Positions 6,782-14,660 of a DNA stretch of 54,627 bases are shown one piece after another (the stretch's first letter is position 1; each line of letters begins with the position of its first letter). Where the stretch lies: assembly GCA_024710705.1 (NCBI GenBank), contig JANJUF010000035.1:1-54627 (forward strand), written 5' to 3'. The notes below the pieces were generated by a model that worked only from the letters and a program-made list of their open reading frames with translations, was not told the origin of the DNA and did no database searches. Made by a program: the position numbers and the translations under genes. The stretch comes from Gemmatimonadaceae bacterium (lineage in GTDB: Bacteria; Gemmatimonadota; Gemmatimonadetes; Gemmatimonadales; Gemmatimonadaceae).

Positions 6782-7623
6782 TGGCCGCCCACGAGGAGGA
6801 AGAAGGGGGCGTCGCTGCTGGTGAGGCGAAGTCCGGGGTGGGCACGGTTGCCGGCCCGCGGCAGGCGCCGTTGGCGGCGCCGCTGGTGGAGTACCTGCTG
6901 CGCCTCGGCGATGACCGCCTGATCCTCGGCCACCGGATGTCGGAATGGACCGGCCATGGGCCGATCCTCGAAGAGGACATCGCCACCGCCAACATCGCGC
7001 TGGACCTCATCGGCCAGGCGGCGCAGCTGCTCAAGCTGGCCGGCGAGGTCGAAGGAAAGGGACGCACGGAAGACACGCTCGCCTACTTTCGCGATGGCGT
7101 GCAGTTCCGGAACTGCCTGCTGGTGGAACTGCCCAAGGGTGACTTCGGCGATACGATGGTCCGCCAGTTCCTCTTCGACGCGCACAGCGTGCTGTTGTGG
7201 GAAGCGCTCGCGGGCTGTGGTCACGCAGGGATCGCGGGCATCGCAGCGAAGGCGTTGAAGGAGGACAAGTACCATCTCCGCCACTCGAGCGAGTGGGTGG
7301 TGCGCCTGGGCGACGGCACCGAGGAGAGCCGCGCGCGCGTGCAGCGTTCGCTGGACCGACTCTGGAAGTACACGGCCGAGCTCTTTGCCGCCGACGAGAT
7401 TGACGACGCCGTGGCGGCACTCGGTGTGCGCGTGGATGCGGCGGGACTCAGGGCACGCTGGGACGCGATGGTGAATGAGGTGCTCGCCCGCGCGACGCTC
7501 ACGCGCCCCGCCGAAGGTGCCGCCCAGCGCGGCGGGCGCCGCGGGCGCCACACCGAGCACCTCGGGCACCTGCTGGCCACGATGCAGAGCGTGGCCCGCG
7601 CCCACCCCGGCGCCACCTGGTGA
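6781..7623 (+). CDS. paaC: phenylacetyl-CoA epoxidase structural subunit PaaC
   Basis: A 280-residue diiron-like subunit that pairs with PaaA. After a variable N-terminus of about 28 residues comes LVEYLLRLGDDRLILGHRMSEW, then GPILEEDIATANIALDLIGQA, FRNCLLVELPKGDFGDTMVRQFLFD and a HLRHSSEWVVRLGDGTEESRARVQ segment, all hallmarks of PaaC. The EEDIA/LKEDKYHLRH helices correspond to the degenerate metal-binding helices. The acidic, low-complexity N-terminus (AAHEEEEGGVAAGEAKSG) is longer than usual; a later start is conceivable, but the TGATG coupling supports this one. The 3' end overlaps the GTG start of paaD by four bases. Confidence 0.95.
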   Translation: MAAHEEEEGGVAAGEAKSGVGTVAGPRQAPLAAPLVEYLLRLGDDRLILGHRMSEWTGHGPILEEDIATANIALDLIGQAAQLLKLAGEVEGKGRTEDTLAYFRDGVQFRNCLLVELPKGDFGDTMVRQFLFDAHSVLLWEALAGCGHAGIAGIAAKALKEDKYHLRHSSEWVVRLGDGTEESRARVQRSLDRLWKYTAELFAADEIDDAVAALGVRVDAAGLRARWDAMVNEVLARATLTRPAEGAAQRGGRRGRHTEHLGHLLATMQSVARAHPGATW

Positions 7624-8111
7624 AGACGCGCGAGGAGCTCTTCGCGATCCTCGACACCGTCCCCGATCCGGAAGTGCCGGCGATCTCGGTGGTGGAGCTC
7701 GGGATCGTGCGTGATGCCTCGCAGCGCGCCGACGGCACCGTTGAGGTGACGATCACGCCCACCTACAGCGGCTGTCCGGCGATGTTCGAGATCGAGAAGG
7801 ATGTGCGCAGCGCCCTCGAGGCCGCCGGCGCCAGCGCCGTGGAGGTGCACACCGTGCTCTCGCCCGCCTGGACCACCGACTGGATCCCGGAGTCGGCGCG
7901 CGAGAAGCTGAGGAAGTACGGCATCGCCCCGCCGGGCCGCGCCGACGACGGCGGACTCGTCACGCTCGTGCGTGCCAAGCCGCCGGTGCAATGCCCCTGG
8001 TGCGGCTCACGGAACACGACGCTCAAGAGCGAGTTCGGCTCGACGGCCTGCAAGGCGATCCACGTGTGCAACGAGTGCCGGCAGCCGTTTGATGAGTTCA
8101 AAGCGATATAG
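7620..8111 (+). CDS. paaD: phenylacetate degradation maturation protein PaaD
   Basis: A 163-residue MIP18/DUF59-family protein needed for PaaABCE activity, probably in Fe-S cluster handling for the reductase. The N-terminal domain has VPDPEVPAISVVELGIVRD and ITPTYSGCPAMFEIEKDV, the latter with the conserved cysteine. The C-terminus has the zinc-ribbon-like CPWC...CNEC motif followed by FDEF, as in other PaaD proteins. The GTG start overlaps the paaC stop (GTGA). paaE, which usually follows, is absent: the next gene is convergent, and a family A repeat begins 8 bases after the stop. Confidence 0.94.
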   Translation: MKTREELFAILDTVPDPEVPAISVVELGIVRDASQRADGTVEVTITPTYSGCPAMFEIEKDVRSALEAAGASAVEVHTVLSPAWTTDWIPESAREKLRKYGIAPPGRADDGGLVTLVRAKPPVQCPWCGSRNTTLKSEFGSTACKAIHVCNECRQPFDEFKAI

Positions 8112-8118
8112 AGAACTT

Positions 8119-8223
8119 GGACGGAAGACGGTAGACGGAAGGCACCAGCAACGAAAACGGCGATACGGGACCCCCGCATCGCCGTTGTCGTTGTCCATTC
8201 CTTCCGTCTTCCGTCTTCCGTCC
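8119..8223. repeat. family A palindromic repeat, copy 1
   Basis: Outer arms of 24 bases (8119-8142 and 8200-8223) made of three GACGGAA-type heptads pair with one mismatch. Inside, 8150-8164 and 8178-8192 form a second stem of 15 bp, also with one mismatch. The element fills the gap between the convergent paaD and MATE genes to within 8 bases on each side, so it probably also ends transcription from both. Confidence 0.85.
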
Positions 8224-8231
8224 CAAACCTT

Positions 8232-9656
8232 CTATACGATTCTCCCCTTCCACGTCCCGCGCTTGAACAGAATCGCACTCACTGTCGCCAGCGCGGTATA
8301 CGCGATCGGCACCGCAATGAACACGCCCTTCTCTCCCAACGCCGTGTAGCGCGCCAGCGCCCACGCCAGCGGGATCTGCAGCGCCCAGAAGACCCAGAAA
8401 TTGATCCAGCTCGGGGTCCTCGTGTCGCCGGCTCCGTTGAACGACTGCTCGAGCACCATGCCCAGCGCATAGAGCGGGAAGCCTACCGACATCGCCCGCA
8501 ACCCAAACACGCCGGTGGCGTGCACGGCGGCGTCCTGGGTGAACCACCCCACGATCGTCGGCGCAAAGAACAGGAACGCGATGCCGGTGAGACCGAGCAC
8601 GATCATGTTCAGGCGCGCGGCCGTCCACACCGACTGCTCGGCCCGATCGGGATTCTCGGCGCCGAGGGCTTGGCCCACCATCGTTGCCGCCGCCGCACCC
8701 ACGCCATAGGCTGGCATCAACGCGAACAGCAGGATTCGGATGGCGATGGTGTAGCCGGCCATCGCATTCGCCCCGAAAATCGCCATGATGCGCACCAAGC
8801 CGATCCAGCTCATGGAGCTGAGCGCCACCTGGAAGGTGCCCCAGCCGGAGAGCTTGGCGATGCTGATCATCGTCTTCGGTTCGAGCCCGACGTGGTGCCT
8901 GTGGACGTGCAGCTTGCCCTTGCCGTTGCCGATGTGCCAGAGCGCCCAGCCGAAGCCGATCGCTCGGCCGATGGCCGTCGCCCACGCGGCACCGACCACA
9001 CCGAGTTCGGGGAAGGGACCGATGCCGAAAAGCAGCAAGGGGTCGAGCACTATGTTGATGGCGTTGCCCAGCACGAGCACGCGCATGGCGACGGCGGCAT
9101 CGCCCGTGCCGCGGAAGGCGGCGTTGATCAGGAAGAGCAGGAAGACGGCGCTGTTGGCCCCCAACGACACGCGCGCGTAGCCCGTGCCGACAGCCAAGAC
9201 GTCGGCGTCGGCGCCCATCAGCGTGAGCAGCTGCGGCGCGAAGATCGCGCCGATGACGCCGAGCAGCGCCGAGAGCGTGAGGCCGAGGAGGAGGGATTGC
9301 ACCGCCGCTCGGGCGGCGCCATCGGGATCCTTCTCACCGATGCGGCGGGCCACGGTGGCCGTGACGCCGATGCTGAGCCCCATGGCGACCGTGTAGATCA
9401 CGATCATCAGCGACTCGGTGAGTCCCACGGTGGCGACGGCGGCCGGGCCGAGTCGGCCGACGAAGAAGATGTCCACCACCGCGAACACGCTCTCCATCGA
9501 CATCTCGATCACCATCGGGATGGCGAGGAGGAAGATGGCGCGCCCGATGGGGCCTTGGGTGTAGTCGTGCTCGCTGCCGCGGATGGCGTCGCGGATGTCG
9601 CGCCAGACGCTGCCGGGCGTGGTGGCGTGTTGCTGGAGTTCGGTCGAGTTATGCAC
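8232..9656 (-). CDS. MATE-family multidrug efflux transporter
   Basis: A 474-residue integral membrane protein with about twelve hydrophobic segments arranged as two homologous six-helix halves. The first half starts with IGRAIFLLAIPMVIEMSMES and FFVGRLGPAAVATVGLTES, the second with IAKLSGWGTFQVALSSMSWIG. GLEPK...SIAKLSGWGTFQ and the AFRGTGD and SFNGAGDTRTPSWINF loops are typical of MATE antiporters, which export cationic or aromatic compounds with H+ or Na+. It sits inside the phenylacetate region but is oriented opposite to paaD, and nothing ties it to a specific substrate. AGGA lies about 10 bases before the ATG. A hairpin-rich leader precedes it. Confidence 0.93.
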   Translation of the reverse strand: MHNSTELQQHATTPGSVWRDIRDAIRGSEHDYTQGPIGRAIFLLAIPMVIEMSMESVFAVVDIFFVGRLGPAAVATVGLTESLMIVIYTVAMGLSIGVTATVARRIGEKDPDGAARAAVQSLLLGLTLSALLGVIGAIFAPQLLTLMGADADVLAVGTGYARVSLGANSAVFLLFLINAAFRGTGDAAVAMRVLVLGNAINIVLDPLLLFGIGPFPELGVVGAAWATAIGRAIGFGWALWHIGNGKGKLHVHRHHVGLEPKTMISIAKLSGWGTFQVALSSMSWIGLVRIMAIFGANAMAGYTIAIRILLFALMPAYGVGAAAATMVGQALGAENPDRAEQSVWTAARLNMIVLGLTGIAFLFFAPTIVGWFTQDAAVHATGVFGLRAMSVGFPLYALGMVLEQSFNGAGDTRTPSWINFWVFWALQIPLAWALARYTALGEKGVFIAVPIAYTALATVSAILFKRGTWKGRIV

Positions 9657-9949
9657 GCGGGGTCCTGGGATCAGAATGTGAAACGCCCCATCTGCTCGTC
9701 GCGAAGCAGGTGGGGCGTGGATCCGCGGTTGCAGCGGCCCGTACTGTCGCCGCTACCCGAGGTGCCCTGCTTCGCGCACACGCACGGCCGTGACGACCCA
9801 GGTCGTCCGCGGGCGGACCCGCACGGCAGTGTGGTTTGGGCGAAGCGTGTTCATCGAAGCACCTAGAGGGTGAAATCCTACGTCAGCACGATAGCGCGGC
9901 AGGGGAGTGCCTGTAAAGGGGGACGCAGATCCCCGAGCGTTCGACCTTC
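9657..9949 (-). promoter_or_regulatory. structured leader of the MATE gene, no protein gene
   Basis: This 293-base stretch holds no supported gene. Read on the minus strand, a 14-bp stem (9705-9718 with 9683-9696, one G-U pair, 8-base loop) ends in TTT about 25 bases before the MATE ATG and resembles an intrinsic attenuator. Upstream on the same strand are further short stems, including AGCGGC/GCCGCT and GCGGG-TCCG-CCCGC, and a 33-codon frame starting at 9854 (MNTLRPNHTAV...). No known riboswitch class is recognised. The part from about 9880 to 9949 shows nothing clear. Confidence 0.4.
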
Positions 9950-12052
9950 TCAACTGCGCAGCAGCCCCTCGATTCCCGCCACGATGCCGTCCACGTCCGG
10001 CAGCACGGCGGCCAACAGGTCCGGGTGATAGGGCATGGGGATGTCGTGCGGGGCGATGCGGGCCACCGGGGCGTCGAGGTGCCAGAAGGCCTCCTGCGCC
10101 ACCGTCGCCGAGACCTCGGCGCCGAAGCCGGCCGTGAGATTGTCCTCGTGCACGATCAGGCAGCGCCCGGTCTTGGTGACGGACGCGAGCACGGCATCGC
10201 GATCCCAGGGAGCGATCGTGCGGAGGTCAAGCACCTCCACCTCGCCCGCGAACTTCGCCGCCGCCTCCACGCAGCGATGCACCAGCGCGCCCCAGGTGAC
10301 GAGCGTGAGCGCCGTACCGGCCTGCACGACGCGAGCGCGCCCGAAGGGCAGCACGTAGTCGTCGCCAGGGTAGCGTGCGCTGCCATCGCCGGTCATGAGC
10401 AGCGCGCGGTGCTCGAAGAACACGGTGGGGTTGGGCGAGCGCATCGCGGCGCGCAACAGGCCGACGGCATCGGCGGCGTTCGACGGCATCGCCACCTGCC
10501 AGCCGTAGGCGTGGGCGAAGCGCACTTCATCGCTGAGCGAATGCCAGGGATCTCCCACGTCCTTGCCGAAGCCGCCCGGCATGCGCACGACCATCGGCGA
10601 GGCGAAGCGATTGGCCGTGCGCCAGCGCAGCGTGCCGGCATTGTTCAACTGCTCGGCGGCGGGGTCGGCGTACTTCCGGAACTGGATCTCGGCCACCGGC
10701 ATCAACCCGCTGATGGCCAGTCCAGCGGCGCGCCCGATGATGCCTTCCTCGCTGAGCGAGGTGTCGAACACGCGGTGGGCGCCGAACTGCTTCTGCAGGC
10801 CTTCGGTCACGAGATGCACGCCACCCTTCTTGCCCACATCCTCGCCGAAGACGACGAGTTTCGGATTCACCATCAGCTCGTGGCGCAGGGTGCGGCGCAG
10901 GGCCTCGGCGAAGCGCAACAGCTCGCCCTCGTCCGCGGCCTGGTCGCGGCCGCCGAGTTTGCGGCGCTCGGCGCGGCGCAGTCCGCCGAACGCCTCCGGC
11001 ACACCGTCGCGGTCGTCCGCGTAGCGATGCTCGGCGACGCGGGTGGGATCCGGCTTCGGTCGCGCCCGTGCGGCGCCCAAGGCACGCTCCACGTCGCGCG
11101 CCACTTCGGTCTCGAGTTGGCTCCAGTCGGCGGCGCTCATCCGCGACGGCACGAGGAAGCTGCGCAGGCGCGGCAGGGGATCCCGCTTCTGGTCGGCGGC
11201 GATCTCGTCGTCGCTGCGGTAGCCCTTCTGGTTGTCGGGGCCGGAGTGGCTGGAGAGGCGTGGCACCGTGAGGCGCACGAGGGCCGGTCCGGTGCCGCCG
11301 CGCACGTGGGCCACGGCCTCGCCAAGGCACTGCGCGGTATCGGCCGGATCGGTGCCGTCACCGCTCTTGACGAGCAGGTTCTTGAACGAGGCCAGGTTCT
11401 CGGCGATGTTCGCGCCCGGCGTCTGCATGTCACCGCTGACGGAAATGCCGAGGTTGTTGTCCTCGATGTAGAAGAGCATCGGGAGCTTGAGGGTGGTGGC
11501 CATGGTGAGGGCCGCCCAGAAGCCGTTGGTCGCCACCGAGGCGTCCCCACCGAGCGCGACACCAATTGCGCCGGTGAAGGCCGCGTCCTTGAGAATGTCG
11601 CGGTGGTAGGTGATGCCCTGCGCCCAGCCGGCGGTGGGCGTGTACTGCGACCCGACGTCGCCGGCCATGGGCAGCACGATGCAGCCTTCCTCGCGCGGGA
11701 AGTTGCAGACCACGCCGATGTCGCGGCCGTCGGAGAATCCTCCGGCGCGGCCGAGCGGCGATCCCAGCGCGTCCTCGAGGGTGAGGCCGAGGGAGAGCAG
11801 CAGCGGGCGACTGCGGTAGTACGCGCCGGCGGCGTCACGCTGGCCGGTGAGCAGTTGGCCGAGGATCACCTGGGCGACGTCGTGCCCGCGCGCTGAGAAC
11901 TGGTAGAGCACGACGTGGTCCTTGGGGACCGTCGCGCGGTTCCGGTTCGTTTGCTCCTCGATGTCGTCGAGGGCGCGGGAACAGAGGACGTGGTAGGCGA
12001 CCTTGCGCCAGTCGAGGGCGGGCCCGGAGGGCGTCTTCGTCTTCGGAGGCAT
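9950..12052 (-). CDS. 2-oxoacid dehydrogenase E1, fused alpha and beta subunits
   Basis: A 700-residue thiamine-diphosphate enzyme in which the alpha and beta subunits of a branched-chain/acetoin/pyruvate-type E1 are fused. Residues 1 to about 340 are E1-alpha, with the TPP motif GDASVATNGFWAALTMATT...FYIEDNN (the usual GDG is GDA). Residues from about 375 are E1-beta: VVFGEDVGKKGGVHLVTEGL, FDTSLSEEGIIGRAAGLAI and the C-terminal VEVLDLRTIAPWD...VHEDN. It decarboxylates a 2-oxoacid and passes the acyl group to an E2 lipoyl domain encoded elsewhere. Located between paaD and paaG and divergent from paaG, it may convert phenylpyruvate or branched-chain oxoacids to acyl-CoA. A TAGATT box lies 9 bases before the ATG. 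Confidence 0.9.
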   Translation of the reverse strand: MPPKTKTPSGPALDWRKVAYHVLCSRALDDIEEQTNRNRATVPKDHVVLYQFSARGHDVAQVILGQLLTGQRDAAGAYYRSRPLLLSLGLTLEDALGSPLGRAGGFSDGRDIGVVCNFPREEGCIVLPMAGDVGSQYTPTAGWAQGITYHRDILKDAAFTGAIGVALGGDASVATNGFWAALTMATTLKLPMLFYIEDNNLGISVSGDMQTPGANIAENLASFKNLLVKSGDGTDPADTAQCLGEAVAHVRGGTGPALVRLTVPRLSSHSGPDNQKGYRSDDEIAADQKRDPLPRLRSFLVPSRMSAADWSQLETEVARDVERALGAARARPKPDPTRVAEHRYADDRDGVPEAFGGLRRAERRKLGGRDQAADEGELLRFAEALRRTLRHELMVNPKLVVFGEDVGKKGGVHLVTEGLQKQFGAHRVFDTSLSEEGIIGRAAGLAISGLMPVAEIQFRKYADPAAEQLNNAGTLRWRTANRFASPMVVRMPGGFGKDVGDPWHSLSDEVRFAHAYGWQVAMPSNAADAVGLLRAAMRSPNPTVFFEHRALLMTGDGSARYPGDDYVLPFGRARVVQAGTALTLVTWGALVHRCVEAAAKFAGEVEVLDLRTIAPWDRDAVLASVTKTGRCLIVHEDNLTAGFGAEVSATVAQEAFWHLDAPVARIAPHDIPMPYHPDLLAAVLPDVDGIVAGIEGLLRS

Positions 12053-12061
12053 CGGGTGGGG

Positions 12062-12067
12062 AATCTA
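12062..12067 (-). promoter_or_regulatory. -10 box TAGATT, 9 bases before the E1 start codon
   Basis: Read on the minus strand, TAGATT is followed by exactly 9 bases and the ATG of the E1 gene. No Shine-Dalgarno sequence is present. The same box and the same spacing occur on the plus strand before paaG, so both divergent transcripts are probably leaderless. Confidence 0.6.
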
Positions 12068-12099
12068 GCTTGGTTCCCCCGCGACAGGGATTCGAACGT

Positions 12100-12235
12100 G
12101 GCCACAGAGGCACAGAGACACCGAGGGCACCCACCACCGGCGACTGGCTTGCTGTTTCCAAGGTGAAACTCCCTTCAGGGTGAACGGCGCCAACGCCGCG
12201 AGCGAGTCCCTCTGTGTCCCTGTGTCTCTGTGGCC
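12100..12235. repeat. family B palindromic repeat, full copy
   Basis: Arms of 28 bases (12100-12127 and 12208-12235) pair with three mismatches; the left arm begins GGCCACAGAGGCACAGAGAC. The 80-base centre contains small stems such as CGGCG-CCAA-CGCCG and CCCTTCAGGG. The element fills most of the 217-base space between the divergent E1 and paaG promoters. A single arm of the same family lies at 6457-6483. Confidence 0.8.
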
Positions 12236-12254
12236 GCAGTCCCAGTCGACGGGC

Positions 12255-12260
12255 TAGATT
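12255..12260 (+). promoter_or_regulatory. -10 box TAGATT, 9 bases before the paaG start codon
   Basis: TAGATT is followed by 9 bases and the ATG at 12270, mirroring the E1 promoter on the other strand. With no Shine-Dalgarno sequence, the paaGHIJY mRNA probably starts within about 3 bases of the paaG initiation codon. Confidence 0.6.
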
Positions 12261-12269
12261 ACCCGTCCT

Positions 12270-13055
12270 ATGCCAAGCATCCTGAGCGAGCTGAAGGACG
12301 GGGTCCTCGAGCTGACGCTGAACCGCCCGGACGTGTTGAACAGTTTCGACCGGGCAATGGCGCAGGCGCTGCAGGTTGAGCTCGCGCGGGCCGCGGCCGA
12401 GCCAGCGATCCGGGCCGTGCTGCTCACCGGCGCCGGGCGCGGGTTCTGTGCTGGGCAGGACCTCCAAGAGGCCTTGCCGGTCGGCGACGGGCCCATGCCG
12501 GACATCTCCGAGATCGTGCGTGGGAGCTACAACCCCATCATCCGCGCCATCCGCAGCCTCGAGAAGCCGGTGGTCTGCGCGGTGAATGGCATCGCCGCGG
12601 GTGCAGGCGCGAACCTAGCCTTCGCCTGCGACCTCACTGTCGCCGCCGAGGAGTCGAGCTTCGTGGAGAGCTTCGCCAAGCTCGGCCTCATCCCTGACAC
12701 CAGTGGCACCTTCTTCGTGCCGCGCCTCGTGGGGCCGCAGCGCGCGACGGGGATGTTCTTCCTGGCGGGCAAGGTGCCGGCCAGGCAGGCCAAGGAGTGG
12801 GGCCTGATCTGGGACGTCGTGCCGGCGGCGCAGCTGATGGACAGCGCCCGCGCGCTGGCAGCATCGCTGGCCACACAGGCCACGCGCGGCTTCGGCCTCA
12901 CGAAGCGCGCGATGAATGCCTCCTGGGCCAACGGACTGGACGAGCAGCTGGAACTCGAGGCGCGCTGCATGCAGGAAGCAGGACGCACGGCCGACTACGA
13001 GGAGGGCGTACGGGCCTTCCTGGAGAAGCGCGCTCCCACTTACAAGGGGCGGTAG
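12270..13055 (+). CDS. paaG: ring-1,2-epoxyphenylacetyl-CoA isomerase (PaaG-type)
   Basis: A 261-residue crotonase that converts the ring epoxide of phenylacetyl-CoA into the oxepin and also shifts double bonds later in the pathway. Diagnostic features are GRGFCAGQDLQEA (first oxyanion segment), YNPIIRAIRSLEKPVVCAVNGIAAGAGANLAFACDL (here split across its two motifs) and LGLIPDTSGTFFVPRLVG with the catalytic Asp. The GAGAN sequence separates PaaG from ordinary enoyl-CoA hydratases. Length is standard for PaaG. It is first in the block paaG-H-I-J-Y-Z. The next gene begins one base after its stop, so translation is coupled. Confidence 0.92.
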   Translation: MPSILSELKDGVLELTLNRPDVLNSFDRAMAQALQVELARAAAEPAIRAVLLTGAGRGFCAGQDLQEALPVGDGPMPDISEIVRGSYNPIIRAIRSLEKPVVCAVNGIAAGAGANLAFACDLTVAAEESSFVESFAKLGLIPDTSGTFFVPRLVGPQRATGMFFLAGKVPARQAKEWGLIWDVVPAAQLMDSARALAASLATQATRGFGLTKRAMNASWANGLDEQLELEARCMQEAGRTADYEEGVRAFLEKRAPTYKGR

Positions 13056-13056
13056 C

Positions 13057-14253
13057 GTGACGCGCGCAATCGGATCCGATGCGGTGATTGGCGTCATCGG
13101 CGCGGGGGCGATGGGCGCGGGCATCGCGCAGGTGGCGGCGCAGCACGGGCACCGCGTCTTCCTCGCCGACGCAATCCCCCAGGCCATCACCAAGGCGATG
13201 GAAGGGCACATCAAGGCGATGGCGCGCGAGGTGGAGAAGGGGCGACTCGATCGCCCTGCCGCCGACGCGGTGCTGAAGCGCTTCACGTACGTGAACGGCG
13301 TGGGGGCCGACGAGCTGCGCGAGTTTGCCGGCTGCGCGCTGGTGATCGAGGCCATCGTCGAGGACCTCCATACCAAGCAAGGGCTGTTCAAGGCGCTCGA
13401 GCAGGTGATCGCCCCCGACGCGGTGCTGGCCACCAACACGTCCTCACTCTCGGTTGCCGCGCTGGCCGGCGCCTGCGCGCACGGCGATCGCGTCATCGGC
13501 ATCCACTTCTTCAATCCGGCGCCGGTGATGGCGCTGGTGGAAGTGATCCCCGCCCTGGCGACGGCGCCCGCCCTCGTCGCCGAGTGCCGCGCGCTGATGG
13601 AACGCTGGGGGAAGGTTCCGGTGGTGGCTGCCGACACGCCGGGCTTCATCGTGAACCGCATCGCCCGACCCTTCTATGGTGAGGCGTTGCGCATCTTCGA
13701 AGAGGGCATCGCCGACGCCGCCACGATCGACTGGGCCATGACCACGCTCGGCGGATTCCGCATGGGCCCGTTCGAGTTGATGGACTTCATCGGCAACGAC
13801 GTCAACTACGCGGTGACGCGGTCGGTGTTCGAGGCGATGTACTTCGATCCGCGCTACCGGCCGGCGCTCACGCAGCGTCGGCTCGTCGAGTCGGGATGGC
13901 TGGGGCGCAAGTCGGGACGTGGGCACTACATGTACGGCACGGACGCGCCGACGTCGCAGCCCACCCAGGACGAGGCTCTCGGCCGCGTCATCGTGGACCG
14001 CATCGTCGCCATGCTCATCAACGAGGCGGTGGACGCGGTGCAGCTCCGCGTGGCCTCTCCTGCGGATCTCGAACTCGCGATGACCAAGGGCGTGAACTAT
14101 CCCCGCGGCTTGCTGGCGTGGGGTGACCAGCTTGGTGCCTCGGCCGTGCTCGCAACGCTGGAATCGCTCCAACAGGAGTACGGCGAGGATCGGTACCGGC
14201 CCAGCCCGCTGCTGCGCCGCGTGGCAAAGCAGGGCGGGAAGTTGCTCCCATGA
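13057..14253 (+). CDS. paaH: 3-hydroxyacyl-CoA (3-hydroxyadipyl-CoA) dehydrogenase
   Basis: A 398-residue NAD-dependent dehydrogenase that oxidises 3-hydroxyadipyl-CoA. The Rossmann fold begins IGVIGAGAMGAGIAQVAAQHG. It continues with VIEAIVEDLHTKQ, ATNTSSLSVAALA and the catalytic-His region GIHFFNPAPVMALVEVIP. After PGFIVNRIARPFYGEALRI come one complete and one partial C-terminal helical domain, the latter with GVNYPRGLLAWGDQLG. The GTG at 13057 is chosen because it lies one base after the paaG stop and just before the fold; the frame open further upstream is only the shadow of paaG. It is shorter than E. coli PaaH (475 residues) but contains the catalytic core. Confidence 0.92.
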   Translation: MTRAIGSDAVIGVIGAGAMGAGIAQVAAQHGHRVFLADAIPQAITKAMEGHIKAMAREVEKGRLDRPAADAVLKRFTYVNGVGADELREFAGCALVIEAIVEDLHTKQGLFKALEQVIAPDAVLATNTSSLSVAALAGACAHGDRVIGIHFFNPAPVMALVEVIPALATAPALVAECRALMERWGKVPVVAADTPGFIVNRIARPFYGEALRIFEEGIADAATIDWAMTTLGGFRMGPFELMDFIGNDVNYAVTRSVFEAMYFDPRYRPALTQRRLVESGWLGRKSGRGHYMYGTDAPTSQPTQDEALGRVIVDRIVAMLINEAVDAVQLRVASPADLELAMTKGVNYPRGLLAWGDQLGASAVLATLESLQQEYGEDRYRPSPLLRRVAKQGGKLLP

Positions 14254-14660
14254 ATGACCCGCGTACCGTCATCGCCAAGATGTTTGCGCAGGACGCCTTC
14301 TCGCAGTGGCTCGGCATCGAAGTGGTGGAGGTTGCCGAGGGGCATTGCATCCTTCGGATGACCGTGCGCGAGGAGATGACCAACGGCTTCGGCACGGCGC
14401 ACGGCGGGATCGTCTTCTCGCTCGCCGACACCGCGCTCGCCTTCTGCACCAACGCCAGCGGCGAGATTTCCGTCGCACTCGACTGCACCATCAGCTATCC
14501 CACGGCCGTGCGTCCCGGGGACGTGCTCACCGCCGTGGGCACGCAGCAGGACACCACTCGCAAGGTGGGCTTTGCCGCCGTGACCGTGACCAACCAGAAC
14601 GGGGAGACCGTGGGCCACTTCCGCGGCACCGTGTATCGCACCCAGAAGCCCCATCGATGA
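14250..14660 (+). CDS. paaI: hydroxyphenylacetyl-CoA thioesterase PaaI
   Basis: A 136-residue single hot-dog domain protein. The pattern DAFSQWLGIEVVEVAEGHCIL...TNGFGTAHGGIVFSLADTALAF is typical of PaaI, with Asn, the HGG turn and the following Asp at the active site. PaaI hydrolyses ring-hydroxylated phenylacetyl-CoA and other dead-end thioesters, freeing trapped CoA. The start codon overlaps the paaH stop by four bases (ATGA), and paaJ starts inside its stop region. Length is normal. Its place inside the pathway operon makes the assignment secure. Confidence 0.92.
   Translation: MNDPRTVIAKMFAQDAFSQWLGIEVVEVAEGHCILRMTVREEMTNGFGTAHGGIVFSLADTALAFCTNASGEISVALDCTISYPTAVRPGDVLTAVGTQQDTTRKVGFAAVTVTNQNGETVGHFRGTVYRTQKPHR

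Noticed and set aside
8119-8223. CRISPR array or tandem repeat locus
   Set aside because: The heptads are tandem but the element is a hairpin with one centre; there are no spacers of regular length.
9753-9854. 33-codon frame as a real small protein
   Set aside because: Arg/Val-rich with no ribosome-binding site; kept only as part of the possible leader.
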